A stretch of 26,070 nt of DNA from Pseudomonadota bacterium. Lineage in GTDB: Bacteria; Desulfobacterota; Desulfovibrionia; Desulfovibrionales; Desulfovibrionaceae. Shown in pieces: positions 16,183 through 24,368 of the stretch. Within the stretch, counting starts at the first letter, position 1. Each line of letters begins with the position of its first letter. A program made the translations under genes and the position numbers. The notes beneath the pieces are model-generated. The model had not been told where the DNA came from and ran no database searches. It was given only the letters and a program-made list of their open reading frames with translations. The stretch is from NCBI GenBank assembly GCA_018822065.1, contig JAHJKV010000170.1, positions 1 through 26,070 on the forward strand. The letters run 5' to 3'.

Positions 16183-16290
16183 GAGGCTGCCAGTCATTGG
16201 CGTGCCATTGTGAGTAACCGTACCGCAGGACTCATCCAGCTTGTGCCTTGCCCCTCCATCCTCGAAGCTGTCCAAGAATGCATGAAACCA

Positions 16291-16317
16291 AGAAAGCCCG
16301 GCCTGACCGGGCTTTCT
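16291..16317. terminator. Bidirectional terminator between argP and diguanylate cyclase gene
   Basis: A perfect 11-bp stem, 16291-16301 with 16307-16317 (AGAAAGCCCGG/CCGGGCTTTCT), around CCTGA. The A and T runs in the stem give a U-rich end on both strands, and the genes on either side converge. Confidence 0.85.
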
Positions 16318-16336
16318 CATGACCAAGAGAAGAGGG

Positions 16337-18955
16337 CTAGCCGTATAGGGCGACCTGGTCCCGGCCTGCTCCCTTGGCAGCATACAGCGCTTCGTCAGCC
16401 GCCTTGAGCACGGTCTCCGCATCCCTGCCGTGTTGTGGAAACAAGGCCACTCCGATGGAGGCGGTGATCCGTTCTTCCGAACCGTCCAGCTTGATCCGCA
16501 GGGAGTCGCGAATGCCGTCGCAGAGTTCCTGGGCCTTGGCCAGGGCGGTTTCCTCGGTGACTTCGTTGAGGATCAGGGCAAATTCCTCGCCACCATAGCG
16601 GCAGGGAACGTCTTCTCCGCGAATCTTCACGCGTAGGAACGCGGCGAGTTCCGTCAGGGCCAGGTCGCCTGCGTCGTGGCCAAAGGTGTCATTGAATTGC
16701 TTGAAGTGGTCCAGGTCGAGCATAAGCACGGCAACGGAGTGCTTGCGCCGGGTGGCGCGGGCAAGTTCGCGGTTCATGACTTCGTCCATGTACCGGCGGT
16801 TGTAGAGTCCGGTGAGCGGGTCCAGGATTGACTGCAGGCGCAGGCTTTCGCGCAGGCCAAGGTTGGAGATGGTAAGAGCCAGATTTTCCGTGATGCTGGA
16901 GGCCAGGCGAAGCACGGAGCTGCGACTCATGAGCCGTTCAGGCGAACCCATCGGGGTCTGGAACTGGACGAGCAGAAGACCGATGAGTTCGTTTTGGGTG
17001 GTCAGGGGAGCGCACAGCGAGCCGTTTGTCGTCATGTTCCCCAGGTGGGCGCAAGGTGGGCGTTGGTTGGTTGTGTCGAGGAGATAGGGCTTGCCTTGCC
17101 GAAGGCCCCAACATTCGTCGGCGAGAAAAGGTGCGGATGTATCGCCCTGGAACACGGGTTCCAGTTCGGATGTGGATTTGTTGAAAATGAAGAGGGACAC
17201 GGTATCGTCGGGAAAGAACTGGCCCATGAACCGCCGCACCACAGGGAAGGTCTCTGTCTGACTGTGACAGAGTTGGACCAGGGTGCCCATCTCCTGAAGC
17301 AGGGCGCGTTCCTTGTTTCTTGCCTCCAGTCGATGGACATACCTGGAAAGTTCGGAAGTACGTTCATCAACCCGCTGCTCCAATTCCGTCTTGGCCTCAT
17401 GCACGGCCATTTCAGACTCCTTGCGGCGGGTAATGTCGGTTATGGAGCCTTCCATGTGAACAATGTTTCCCTTTTCGTCCAGGGAGGCCCTGGAGTTGAT
17501 GGAAGCCCAGATCGAGGAGCCGTCCAGGCGGCGCAGCTGAGCTTCGAATCCAAAGACAGTGCCATGCTCGGAAAGCTGTTGAAGCAATTCTATGCGCCGC
17601 TCCGGGTTGACATACAGCTGGTTGCCGAGGTCGGCGACGTATTCGACCAGGGATGTTTGGTTGTCGAATCCGAGCATGCGGGCCAGGGAGGGGTTGGCGT
17701 CCAGTATTATCCCTTCTGCGGTGGACTGGAAGATGCCTTCCACCGCGTTTTCAAAGATACTGCGGTATTTTTCTTCGGAGAGCTGCAAATGATGCCGGGA
17801 TTTTTCCAGTTTGGTCATGAAGATGTTGTAATAGTTTGCCAGCTCGCCAAGTTCACCGCCCTGTTGTGTGTCTATGCGTCCTGAGTAGTTGCCTTCCGCT
17901 CCCTGTTCAAAGCCTGCGGACAGGGTCTTGACGGGCTTGGAGATGGAGTTGGCTATCCACCAGGTCAGAGGCAGGAGCAAGGCGGCAAGGAGCGCGGCCA
18001 TAAGCAGGGTGGCTGTGGCCAGGGTACGCAGGGGCTGATAGAATTCCTCAAGATAGCTTGAGGAAGCAATGATCCAGTCGAATTCGGGAATATAGTTGAA
18101 AATGACCAGTTTTTCCCGGGGCTCTGTCTCGCCCGGATTCTGCCAGGGGTAAATGATTTTCCCATTCTTTTCCCGGCACACTTCCTCGATGAACCGGCGC
18201 CCTGAGGAGTCTGTCGAGTCATAGATATTGGTTCCTTCCAGAGTGGGATGGATGATGAGGGTTCCGTTGGAATCCATGACGTAGGAGTAGCCGGTCTTGC
18301 CGAAGGTGATGGACCGGATGTCATCGCGGAGTTCGTCCAGGTTGAAGAGGCTAGTGAATTCGTCCCGGTAGGAACTGGCAGAGAGGATCCAGTCCCAGGG
18401 TTCAAAGTAGGTCATGTATAGGGCCTTGGGACGTGAAATGGCCTCGTCAGGGTTGTTCCAGTCATATTCCAGATAGCCCACCCGGCGTTCTTTCTGAAGC
18501 TGCACAAAAACGTTGTCAGAGATGTCTTGTCCGAGAAGTGCTTTTTGGGGGTGCACTTGGACGATGCCGTCGGAGTTGATGCAATAGATATAGCCGGTGG
18601 TGCCGATGGTCTGGCTCAGCAACACCTTGGTGGCCGCTGATTGCGCTTCTGCCTTGGTCAGTTCGCCCGTGAGGGTGCGGGCGTGAAACCCTGCCAGGAT
18701 GTCGCGGTTTTTTTCCGCAATGGCGCGCAGGTGATTGCGAATCGAGGCATCGGTGACGGTTTTGACAAGTCGGAGTATGGACGTTGTCGATGTTTGCAGT
18801 TCCTGTTCTATGGTTTCAGTGAGGGTGGAGCGGACGATCACGTACTGCATGAGCCCACCCAGAATCAGGGCCACAAGGAACGAGAAGAAGTAACCAAGGA
18901 GGAGCTTGGAGCGGATTGAGAGATTTTGTAATGGTCCTGACACGGGCTCCACCAT
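16337..18955 (-). CDS. Membrane diguanylate cyclase: dCache-HAMP-PAS-GAF-like-GGDEF, 872 aa
   Basis: Makes c-di-GMP from two GTP in response to an extracytoplasmic ligand. Order (numbered from ATG): TM1 about 19-42; two consecutive Cache/PAS-like repeats about 110-205 and 215-305, each with a GYxYxxxxxGxxxxHP core and an ending of type DWI..SSYxxEF; TM2 about 313-336; HAMP; PAS about 395-510; coiled linker; a GAF-like part about 550-700; GGDEF about 712-870. The active site is GGEEF (788-792), with the RxxD inhibitory I-site (RGED) five residues before it, so the enzyme is probably active and product-inhibited. ATG 18953-18955 has no ribosome site; a TTG at 18970 overlaps the stop of a small upstream ORF (TTGA) and could be the true, coupled start, adding 5 residues. 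Confidence 0.94.
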   Translation of the reverse strand: MVEPVSGPLQNLSIRSKLLLGYFFSFLVALILGGLMQYVIVRSTLTETIEQELQTSTTSILRLVKTVTDASIRNHLRAIAEKNRDILAGFHARTLTGELTKAEAQSAATKVLLSQTIGTTGYIYCINSDGIVQVHPQKALLGQDISDNVFVQLQKERRVGYLEYDWNNPDEAISRPKALYMTYFEPWDWILSASSYRDEFTSLFNLDELRDDIRSITFGKTGYSYVMDSNGTLIIHPTLEGTNIYDSTDSSGRRFIEEVCREKNGKIIYPWQNPGETEPREKLVIFNYIPEFDWIIASSSYLEEFYQPLRTLATATLLMAALLAALLLPLTWWIANSISKPVKTLSAGFEQGAEGNYSGRIDTQQGGELGELANYYNIFMTKLEKSRHHLQLSEEKYRSIFENAVEGIFQSTAEGIILDANPSLARMLGFDNQTSLVEYVADLGNQLYVNPERRIELLQQLSEHGTVFGFEAQLRRLDGSSIWASINSRASLDEKGNIVHMEGSITDITRRKESEMAVHEAKTELEQRVDERTSELSRYVHRLEARNKERALLQEMGTLVQLCHSQTETFPVVRRFMGQFFPDDTVSLFIFNKSTSELEPVFQGDTSAPFLADECWGLRQGKPYLLDTTNQRPPCAHLGNMTTNGSLCAPLTTQNELIGLLLVQFQTPMGSPERLMSRSSVLRLASSITENLALTISNLGLRESLRLQSILDPLTGLYNRRYMDEVMNRELARATRRKHSVAVLMLDLDHFKQFNDTFGHDAGDLALTELAAFLRVKIRGEDVPCRYGGEEFALILNEVTEETALAKAQELCDGIRDSLRIKLDGSEERITASIGVALFPQHGRDAETVLKAADEALYAAKGAGRDQVALYG

Positions 18956-18966
18956 GCTTCGCGATG

Positions 18967-19074
18967 TCAACGCAATGATCGTATGCAGTATTCCACCATA
19001 AATATATTACCCCAGGAGCAGGAGCGGCGCAAGGGTGCGAGGGCAGAAGGGACCAAAAGAAAGGAACGTGACAT
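18967..19074 (-). CDS. Possible 35-aa leader ORF coupled to the diguanylate cyclase
   Basis: ATG 19072-19074 is preceded at 5 bases by GGGGAGG (19080-19086 on the complementary strand), one of the best ribosome sites in the window. The 35-codon frame (MSRSFLLVPSALAPLRRSC..) ends in TGA at 18967-18969, overlapping the candidate TTG start of the cyclase gene. The peptide resembles nothing I know. It may be a leader that brings ribosomes to a gene lacking its own site, or the relic of a different start. The frame is open further upstream to 19242. Confidence 0.4.
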   Translation of the reverse strand: MSRSFLLVPSALAPLRRSCSWGNIFMVEYCIRSLR

Positions 19075-19242
19075 GGTGTCCTCCCCTTGGGTGAGTTCAT
19101 AGCGTTCCTGAATGGTCACGGTGAAGCTGCGGGCCTGTCGGACCGACATGAGCTGTGCGCCCAGGGCTCTCAAGTCATGGCCCGGGCGGTTTGCATTGAA
19201 ATACAGTCCAAGCTGTTCACCCAATAGGGAGGGGTTGTGGGG
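19075..19242 (-). other. Open stretch in frame after the oxidase operon
   Basis: After the stop of the DUF4079-like gene (19243-19245) the same minus frame stays open for 90 codons through to 18967. From a TTG at 19224 it reads like coding sequence (LGLYFNANRPGHDLRALGAQ, SFTVTIQERYELTQGED), with mostly G/C third positions, but no ribosome site is found. An imperfect hairpin at 19158-19188 (one bulge, no T-tract) is also present. No convincing terminator for the oxidase operon was found here. Confidence 0.4.
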
Positions 19243-19668
19243 TTAGGGTAACAGAAAGAGCTCGATGACGGCGACGGCGGAAAAGGCCTGATACAGGGCC
19301 ATGGCGAACAGGACTGCGTTGACGGTGCCATGGAAGAGGGCAAGCGAAGCGCGGCGACCCTTGGGCTTTTGGAGCATTAGACCGGTGATCAGACTCAGAA
19401 GGATCATGGGAACCATGGACACACCCACCAGGAAGTGGCCTCCCGTGAGATTGATGGACCCCCAAGAGTACCAACCCATGAACAGCCCGAGGCCAAATCC
19501 CAGCAACCAGATGGCGTGTACGACCTTTCCCCAGAATACATGCCGCTTCCACGGGAACAGGACCTTGATCCCCAGGTGTTGGGCGCGAAACCGCTGGAGA
19601 CCCATGAACAAGACCCAAGTGGCCAAAACCATGCAGATGGCTTGCAGGAGCGGGTGAATCCATAGCAT
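19243..19668 (-). CDS. Membrane protein of DUF4079 / cytochrome b561-like type, 141 aa
   Basis: Last clear gene of the oxidase operon. Four hydrophobic segments (about 8-25, 48-68, 78-98, 112-138) and histidines in or near membrane ends: H5 (MLWIHPLLQ), H43, H51 (VVHAIWLLGFGLG), H78 (GGHFLVG) and H113 (LFHGTVNAVLF). The layout suggests a b561-like four-helix heme protein, as proposed for DUF4079; heme binding is inference. AAGGAG lies 7 bases before the ATG, and the stop of ctaB is 15 bases upstream. From memory, a comparable small membrane protein ends the D. vulgaris oxidase cluster. A role in assembly or electron transfer to the oxidase is suggested only by position. Confidence 0.7.
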   Translation of the reverse strand: MLWIHPLLQAICMVLATWVLFMGLQRFRAQHLGIKVLFPWKRHVFWGKVVHAIWLLGFGLGLFMGWYSWGSINLTGGHFLVGVSMVPMILLSLITGLMLQKPKGRRASLALFHGTVNAVLFAMALYQAFSAVAVIELFLLP

Positions 19669-19683
19669 GTCGATCTCCTTGGT

Positions 19684-20577
19684 TTATAAAGAAATAAGCA
19701 GCATGGCCCCAAGGGCAAGGGGCAGAGAGCCGTCAATGGTTGCAGAGGCAAAGCGGTCGCGACCGGACAGGATGGCCAGTCCAAGGCCCAAACCGGTGGC
19801 TAGGCAGAGCAGGCAAAGCATCAACAACGGTGAAGAAGTGCCCAATGGATTGGAAATGATGGCGAAAACACTCAGGCCTATGAAGTAGGCGGCGATCCAC
19901 AGGGCCAGCAACGGTTTGCGCATGTGGGGTGAAAGAGAGCGGCAGGGCAGGGCATAACCGGCCCGCAGGTAGTCGTCACGCCGCTTTTCAGCCAGGAGCC
20001 AGAAGTGGGGCACCTGCCAGAGATAGAAAATGGCGGTCAGGGTCAGGATGGGCGGGTCCAGGGCAGAGCCCCCGGCTGCCAGCCAACCGGTCAGGGGCGG
20101 CAGGGCCCCGGCAACGCCACCGGCCAGGAGCGCCAGGGGGGTTGCCGGCTTGAGCGGGGTGTAGAGGCCATTGTACGCGAACAGCACTGCCATTCCGACA
20201 CGAAGCAGGGGCCATCCTCCCGAGACGTAATAAAAGGCCAAACCCAGGCCGGCCCACAGGCCTCCCCAGGCCAGAGCACAGCGCGCGGTGATCTGTTTTG
20301 TGGGCAGGGGACGGTTGCAGGTTCGCTCCATCAGCCCGTCTCGCCATCGCTCTTGGACCTGATTCAGGGCCGAGCAACCAGCGCAGAGAAAAAATGATCC
20401 GAAGGCACTCAGCAGTATAGTTCCTAATTTTATGTAATTATAGCTATGTAAGACGTTTTGAGACAAATTGTATGACTGATTGATGGACAAAACGTAAAAC
20501 AAAGCGCCGCACAGAGAGCCTAAGGTGACGGCCAGGCTGACCTTGGGTCGGGCAAGTTGCAGCACGGGCCAGTTCAT
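19684..20577 (-). CDS. ctaB: Protoheme IX farnesyltransferase (heme O synthase), 297 aa
   Basis: UbiA-family membrane prenyltransferase that adds farnesyl to heme b to make heme O for the oxidase active site. Hydrophobic throughout, about 8-9 helices. The first prenyl-diphosphate/Mg site is ALNQVQERWRDGLMERTCNR: N72, then E76 where most CtaB/CyoE proteins have Asp, and D80. YTPLKPATP and GALPPLTGW, typical of heme O synthases, follow. ATG 20575-20577 overlaps the TGA of coxB (ATGA), so translation is coupled; an upstream start at 20610 lies inside coxB and is rejected. No ctaA (heme A synthase) is present in the window, so heme o, not a, may fill the oxidase. Confidence 0.92.
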   Translation of the reverse strand: MNWPVLQLARPKVSLAVTLGSLCGALFYVLSINQSYNLSQNVLHSYNYIKLGTILLSAFGSFFLCAGCSALNQVQERWRDGLMERTCNRPLPTKQITARCALAWGGLWAGLGLAFYYVSGGWPLLRVGMAVLFAYNGLYTPLKPATPLALLAGGVAGALPPLTGWLAAGGSALDPPILTLTAIFYLWQVPHFWLLAEKRRDDYLRAGYALPCRSLSPHMRKPLLALWIAAYFIGLSVFAIISNPLGTSSPLLMLCLLCLATGLGLGLAILSGRDRFASATIDGSLPLALGAMLLISL

Positions 20578-21821
20578 TCGTCTGCATCCTTCCTCATGGA
20601 GGCGAGCCACTCCACCAGGAGCTTCAAACGATCCGGTGTCAGGTTCTCGAAAGATGGCATGCCGTCATCAAAGCCTTCGGAGATAAGCGCAGATGGATTG
20701 ACAATAGATTCGGTGAGATAGAGTATGTCGGCCAGTAATTCCTGCGTTCCGCCCGCAGCAGCATCCACCCTGCGCATGGATCCGGCAAGGCCCTTGAAGC
20801 TAGGACCAACATCGTCCGTGCCGTCGGTGGTATGGCAGGCCAGGCATCCTTCCTCGTCCGCGATTTTCTGGCCGAGAAGCATGGCTGGTGCGGCTTCTGC
20901 TGTGACCTGTCCCGTCATCAGGAAGGAGACAATGCCCTCCAGGTCCTCCTCGGGAATCTCTCCGTCGTATGAGAACATCAGGTCCTCCCAATCCTTGACC
21001 AATTCTGCCGAGGGATCGAGGATGGCCCGGCGCAGGTAGGCCTCGTCGCGGGCCAGTCTTGTCCTGGTTCCGTCCGGCAGCACAAGGGAAACTTCCTTTC
21101 CGCCGATCTTGCCGAGTCCTGGTCCGACGCCCTCGCTTCCATCCAAGGTGTGGCAGTCTAGGCAGCCATACCGGTCCAGAAGTTCCGGGCCGGTGAGCAT
21201 GGGGGCGGCACTGACCTGGGCTCCCTCCTGCAGCCAGGCCTGAAATTCTTCAGGGGAAACCACGCGAAGGGTGGTGACCATGTTCGAGTGCTTGAGGCCG
21301 CAGTATTCGGCGCAGAAGATGTCGAATTCCCCAGGAGCGTCGGACTCGAACCAGGCATCAGTATCCATGCCCGGCACCATGTCCCACTTGAGGCGCATGG
21401 CCGGGACATAGAAACTGTGGATCACGTCCTTGGCGCTCAGTTCCAGTTTAACCGGTGTGTCCACAGGCACCACCAGGATCTCAGAGGTCTTGCCCGTCTC
21501 ATAGGTGAACTTCCAGGACCACATGCGCCCTTCGGCCTGAACCACCATGGCCCCCTCGGGAATGGTGCGCATGGCTTTGAAGCTGCTCCATCCGGTCCAG
21601 AAGAGCCCCATGACGATAATGGTGGGGATCACGGTCCAGAGAATCTCGGCCCAGATGTTGCCCTCGATATCGGCTGCCACCGGGTGCCGTTTGTGGTGGT
21701 AGCGGTAGAGGAACCAGAGCATCAGCCCGGTGACGAAGACCATGATGAATACGGAAAAGCCGAGAATGATCAGGAAGGCCTGATCCACCTCTTTCGCTGC
21801 GCTGAAGACTTGGGCGTACAT
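20574..21821 (-). CDS. coxB: Cytochrome c oxidase subunit II with two fused c-heme domains, 415 aa
   Basis: Takes electrons into the oxidase. Two N-terminal helices (about 17-38, 58-78) anchor the protein; the periplasmic cupredoxin domain holds the CuA ligands H135 (VIHSFYVPAMRLKWDMVPG), C170, C174, H178 and M181 (CAEYCGLKHSNM). It continues into two cytochrome c domains: heme 1 C220-x2-C223-H224 with probable Met ligand M282, and heme 2 C326-x2-C329-H330 with M388 (GMPSFENLT). A diheme subunit II defines a cc-type oxidase, matching what I recall of the D. vulgaris cc(o/b)o3 enzyme. The upstream coxD stop TAG is part of the ribosome site TAGGAG; downstream the stop overlaps ctaB. Confidence 0.96.
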   Translation of the reverse strand: MYAQVFSAAKEVDQAFLIILGFSVFIMVFVTGLMLWFLYRYHHKRHPVAADIEGNIWAEILWTVIPTIIVMGLFWTGWSSFKAMRTIPEGAMVVQAEGRMWSWKFTYETGKTSEILVVPVDTPVKLELSAKDVIHSFYVPAMRLKWDMVPGMDTDAWFESDAPGEFDIFCAEYCGLKHSNMVTTLRVVSPEEFQAWLQEGAQVSAAPMLTGPELLDRYGCLDCHTLDGSEGVGPGLGKIGGKEVSLVLPDGTRTRLARDEAYLRRAILDPSAELVKDWEDLMFSYDGEIPEEDLEGIVSFLMTGQVTAEAAPAMLLGQKIADEEGCLACHTTDGTDDVGPSFKGLAGSMRRVDAAAGGTQELLADILYLTESIVNPSALISEGFDDGMPSFENLTPDRLKLLVEWLASMRKDADE

Positions 21822-21831
21822 GGTCGGTCTC

Positions 21832-22128
21832 CTAGCGGTAGGCGGTATCGAAGAAGGTCATGCCGATGAAGATGGACAGGATGACAAAGGCCGTGAGCAC
21901 CATGAGTTTCAGGGTCAATTCCTCATATTTGAGGTGCATGAAGAAGAAGATCACCAGCGAGGCCTTGGTCGTGGCCACTGCCAGGGCTGCCACCACGTTC
22001 AAGAATCCCAGGTTGATGCCGGCCACCCAGACCGTGGTCGCGGTGAGGACCAGCAGGGCAGCCCAGATGGCGATGAACAGGCCGTATCCTGGACCGTGTC
22101 CCTCGTGTTGTGTGCTGTGTTCACTCAT
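21832..22128 (-). CDS. coxD: Cytochrome c oxidase subunit IV (CoxD/CtaF type), 98 aa
   Basis: Small three-helix subunit of bacterial heme-copper oxidases. A His-rich soluble start (MSEHSTQHEGHGPG) is followed by helices at about 17-37, 41-63 and 73-94; the family core TKASLVIFFFMHLKYE is at 54-69. It probably stabilises the complex. TAGGAG before the ATG overlaps the stop of coxC, and its own stop TAG lies inside the coxB ribosome site, so the three genes are tightly coupled. Confidence 0.9.
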   Translation of the reverse strand: MSEHSTQHEGHGPGYGLFIAIWAALLVLTATTVWVAGINLGFLNVVAALAVATTKASLVIFFFMHLKYEELTLKLMVLTAFVILSIFIGMTFFDTAYR

Positions 22129-22137
22129 CTCTCGCTC

Positions 22138-22734
22138 CTAGGTGATCAGGTAGAACAGGGGGAAGAGGTAGATCCAGATCAAGTCCACCAGGTGCCAATA
22201 CAGCCCTGCGTTTTCCAGGGTGACGTGTTGTTCGGGTGTGATCTTGCCCTTGCTGATCAGCCAATAGACCCAGCCGAGCAGGCCCATGCCGAGGACCACG
22301 TGAATGCCGTGCAGGCCGGTCATGGTGTAGTAGAGGGCGAAAAAGGCCTGCTGTCCCTCGGGCCAGTCTGTGAGGTGTGGGGAATTGGGATAGATGCCGT
22401 GGTGAATCTTGGCGCCCCACTCCATGTACTTGTCTGCCAGGAAGACCCCGGCCAGGAGGATGGTCAGGAGAATGAAAATCTTGGACCGACGGATGTCGCC
22501 CCGCTGCAGGGCGATAACAGCCAGGGCCGCGAACAGGCTGGAGGTGATCAGCACCACCGTGTTCAGGGTGCCCATGGTGACGTCGAGCATCTGGCTGGCG
22601 GTATGAAATTCCACCGGATAGCGCTGCATGGTCACGGAATAGAGCACGAAGAGGCCGCCAAAGAGCAGAATCTCGGTAAACAGGAAGAGCCACATGCCCA
22701 TTTTGGCGCCGAGGTAATCCTTGGGGAGGGTCAT
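22138..22734 (-). CDS. coxC: Cytochrome c oxidase subunit III, short form, 198 aa
   Basis: Membrane subunit of the oxidase with about five helices (bacterial short form without the first two helices of the mitochondrial protein). Family motifs: MGMWLFLFTEILLFGGLF, LADKYMEW (the conserved Glu/Trp of helix), YYTMTGLHGIHVVLGM and YWHLVDLIWIYLFPLFYL. The ATG at 22732-22734 overlaps the coxA TGA (ATGA), with GGAGGG 9 bases upstream; an in-frame upstream start at 22839 would place 35 odd residues inside coxA and is rejected. Confidence 0.94.
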   Translation of the reverse strand: MTLPKDYLGAKMGMWLFLFTEILLFGGLFVLYSVTMQRYPVEFHTASQMLDVTMGTLNTVVLITSSLFAALAVIALQRGDIRRSKIFILLTILLAGVFLADKYMEWGAKIHHGIYPNSPHLTDWPEGQQAFFALYYTMTGLHGIHVVLGMGLLGWVYWLISKGKITPEQHVTLENAGLYWHLVDLIWIYLFPLFYLIT

Positions 22735-24356
22735 TGGTCTGTCCCTCCGGGTGACAGGTGCTTGAAGTCGTAGGGACCGTGGGTGACCACCGGTTCCTGG
22801 TCGAAGTTGTTGGTGGGCGGGGGCGAGGGCAGGGTCCATTCCAGGGTGGCTGCCTCCCAGGGGTTGTCGCCCACCTTTTGTCCATGTTTCCAGCCCCTGG
22901 CCAGGTTGGAGAACATCAGGACCAGCCCTATGAGGGTGACCCAGGAGCCGACAGTGGAGGCCACCTGGAGGTTCGTGAACTGAGGCAGGTAGTCGTAGTA
23001 GCGTCGGGGCATGCCTTGCAGGCCGAGAAGGTACATGGGGAAGTAGAGTCCGTTCATTCCGATGATCAGAATGATGGCGCTCGTGGTGGCGATGGTCTTG
23101 TTGTACATCCTCCCGGTAATCTTGGGGAACCAGTAGTGCATGGCCGCGAACATCCCGAAACCGGTGCCGCCGAAGATGACGTAGTGGAAGTGGCCGACCA
23201 CGAAGTAGGTGTCATGCACGTGCATGTCCGTTCCTGCCGAGCCGAGGACCAGGCCGGTGATGCCGCCCATGGAAAAGAGAAAGATGAAGCCGAGGGCGAA
23301 GATGAGCGGGGGTTCCGGACGGATGGCACCCTTGTAGAGAGTTGAAGTCCAGTTGAAGACCTTCACTGCCGAAGGAACGGCCACGACAAAGGTCAGGAAG
23401 GAGAAGATCATCACTGCGGTGTCGCTCATGCCGGAGACGAACATATGGTGTGCCCAGACCAGGGAACCGGCAAAGGCGATGGCCAGAGAAGACCCGACAA
23501 TGGTCTTGTATCCAAAGATATTTTTACGAGCAAATACCGGAATGATGTCGGAGATGACCCCCATGGCCGGGACGATCATGATGTATACGGCCGGGTGGGA
23601 ATAAATCCAGAACAGATGCTGATACAGAATGGGGTCTCCCCCCTTGGCCGGGTCGAAGATGCCCATGCCCATCACCCGTTCCACAACGATCAGCAAGGCC
23701 GTGATGCCCAGGATGGGGGTGGCCAGAACTTGAATCCAGGCCGTGGCGTAGAGTCCCCAGGCAAAAAGCGGCAATCGGGTCCAGGTGAGGCCCGGAGCGC
23801 GGAGTCGGTGGATGGTGACGATGAAATTGAGGCCCGTGAGGATCGAGGAGAACCCGAGGATGAACACGCCCAGCACGGCCACGGAGACGTTGGTGGTGGT
23901 CACGGCGGAGAAGGGCACATAGAAGGTCCAGCCCGTGTCTGGTGCGCCGCCACCAGTGAAGAGCGAGGTCAGGGCGATGGCCGCGCCGATGATGTAGAGC
24001 CACCAGGAGAACATGTTCAGCCTGGGAAAAGCCACATCCTCGGCCCCCAGTTGCAGAGGCAGGAAGATATTGCCAAAGGCGGCGGGGATGCTCGGGATCA
24101 CCACCAGGAAAACCATGGTCACCCCGTGCAGGGTGAAGATCGCATTGTAGGTCTGAGGGCCCATGATGGTGGCTCCTGGCGTGAGCATTTCCAGTCGGGC
24201 CAGGAGTCCAAGCACCACGCCCACGCCAAAGAAGGAGAGGATGCACCACAAATAGAGCATGCCGATGCGCTTGTGGTCGTGAGTGAAAAGCCAGGAGCGC
24301 AAAAACCCCTTGCCGGTCGGCGCGAAAAAGCCTTTGTCAGCAGGTGCAACGGTCAT
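22731..24356 (-). CDS. coxA: Cytochrome c oxidase subunit I, A2-type, 541 aa
   Basis: Catalytic subunit that reduces oxygen to water and pumps protons; about 12 helices. Low-spin heme ligands H77 (LHGVTMVF) and H391; high-spin heme ligand H389 (VVGHFHY); CuB ligands H254, H303 and H304 (WAHHMFVSGM), with Y258 as the cross-linked Tyr. The motif on helix VI is YSHPAVY (252-258), not GHPEVY: the D-channel Glu is replaced, and Tyr-Ser precede, which defines the A2 subtype (Rhodothermus-like). D107 (GAEDVAFPRLN) at the D-channel entry and K332 (PSAVKVFNW) of the K-channel are kept. The ribosome site AAAGGCGG overlaps the TAA of the SCO gene. In this anaerobe the enzyme most likely removes oxygen. 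Confidence 0.97.
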   Translation of the reverse strand: MTVAPADKGFFAPTGKGFLRSWLFTHDHKRIGMLYLWCILSFFGVGVVLGLLARLEMLTPGATIMGPQTYNAIFTLHGVTMVFLVVIPSIPAAFGNIFLPLQLGAEDVAFPRLNMFSWWLYIIGAAIALTSLFTGGGAPDTGWTFYVPFSAVTTTNVSVAVLGVFILGFSSILTGLNFIVTIHRLRAPGLTWTRLPLFAWGLYATAWIQVLATPILGITALLIVVERVMGMGIFDPAKGGDPILYQHLFWIYSHPAVYIMIVPAMGVISDIIPVFARKNIFGYKTIVGSSLAIAFAGSLVWAHHMFVSGMSDTAVMIFSFLTFVVAVPSAVKVFNWTSTLYKGAIRPEPPLIFALGFIFLFSMGGITGLVLGSAGTDMHVHDTYFVVGHFHYVIFGGTGFGMFAAMHYWFPKITGRMYNKTIATTSAIILIIGMNGLYFPMYLLGLQGMPRRYYDYLPQFTNLQVASTVGSWVTLIGLVLMFSNLARGWKHGQKVGDNPWEAATLEWTLPSPPPTNNFDQEPVVTHGPYDFKHLSPGGTDQ

Positions 24357-24368
24357 CTACAGCCGCCT

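Noticed and set aside
15526..16422. 298-codon minus-strand frame opposite argP
   Set aside because: Crosses the argP gene and the bidirectional terminator; no recognisable domain.
21820..22773. 317-codon plus-strand frame opposite coxC/coxD
   Set aside because: Antisense shadow with unnatural composition (QEDGQENE, HHRVQGAHGD), crossing several real genes.
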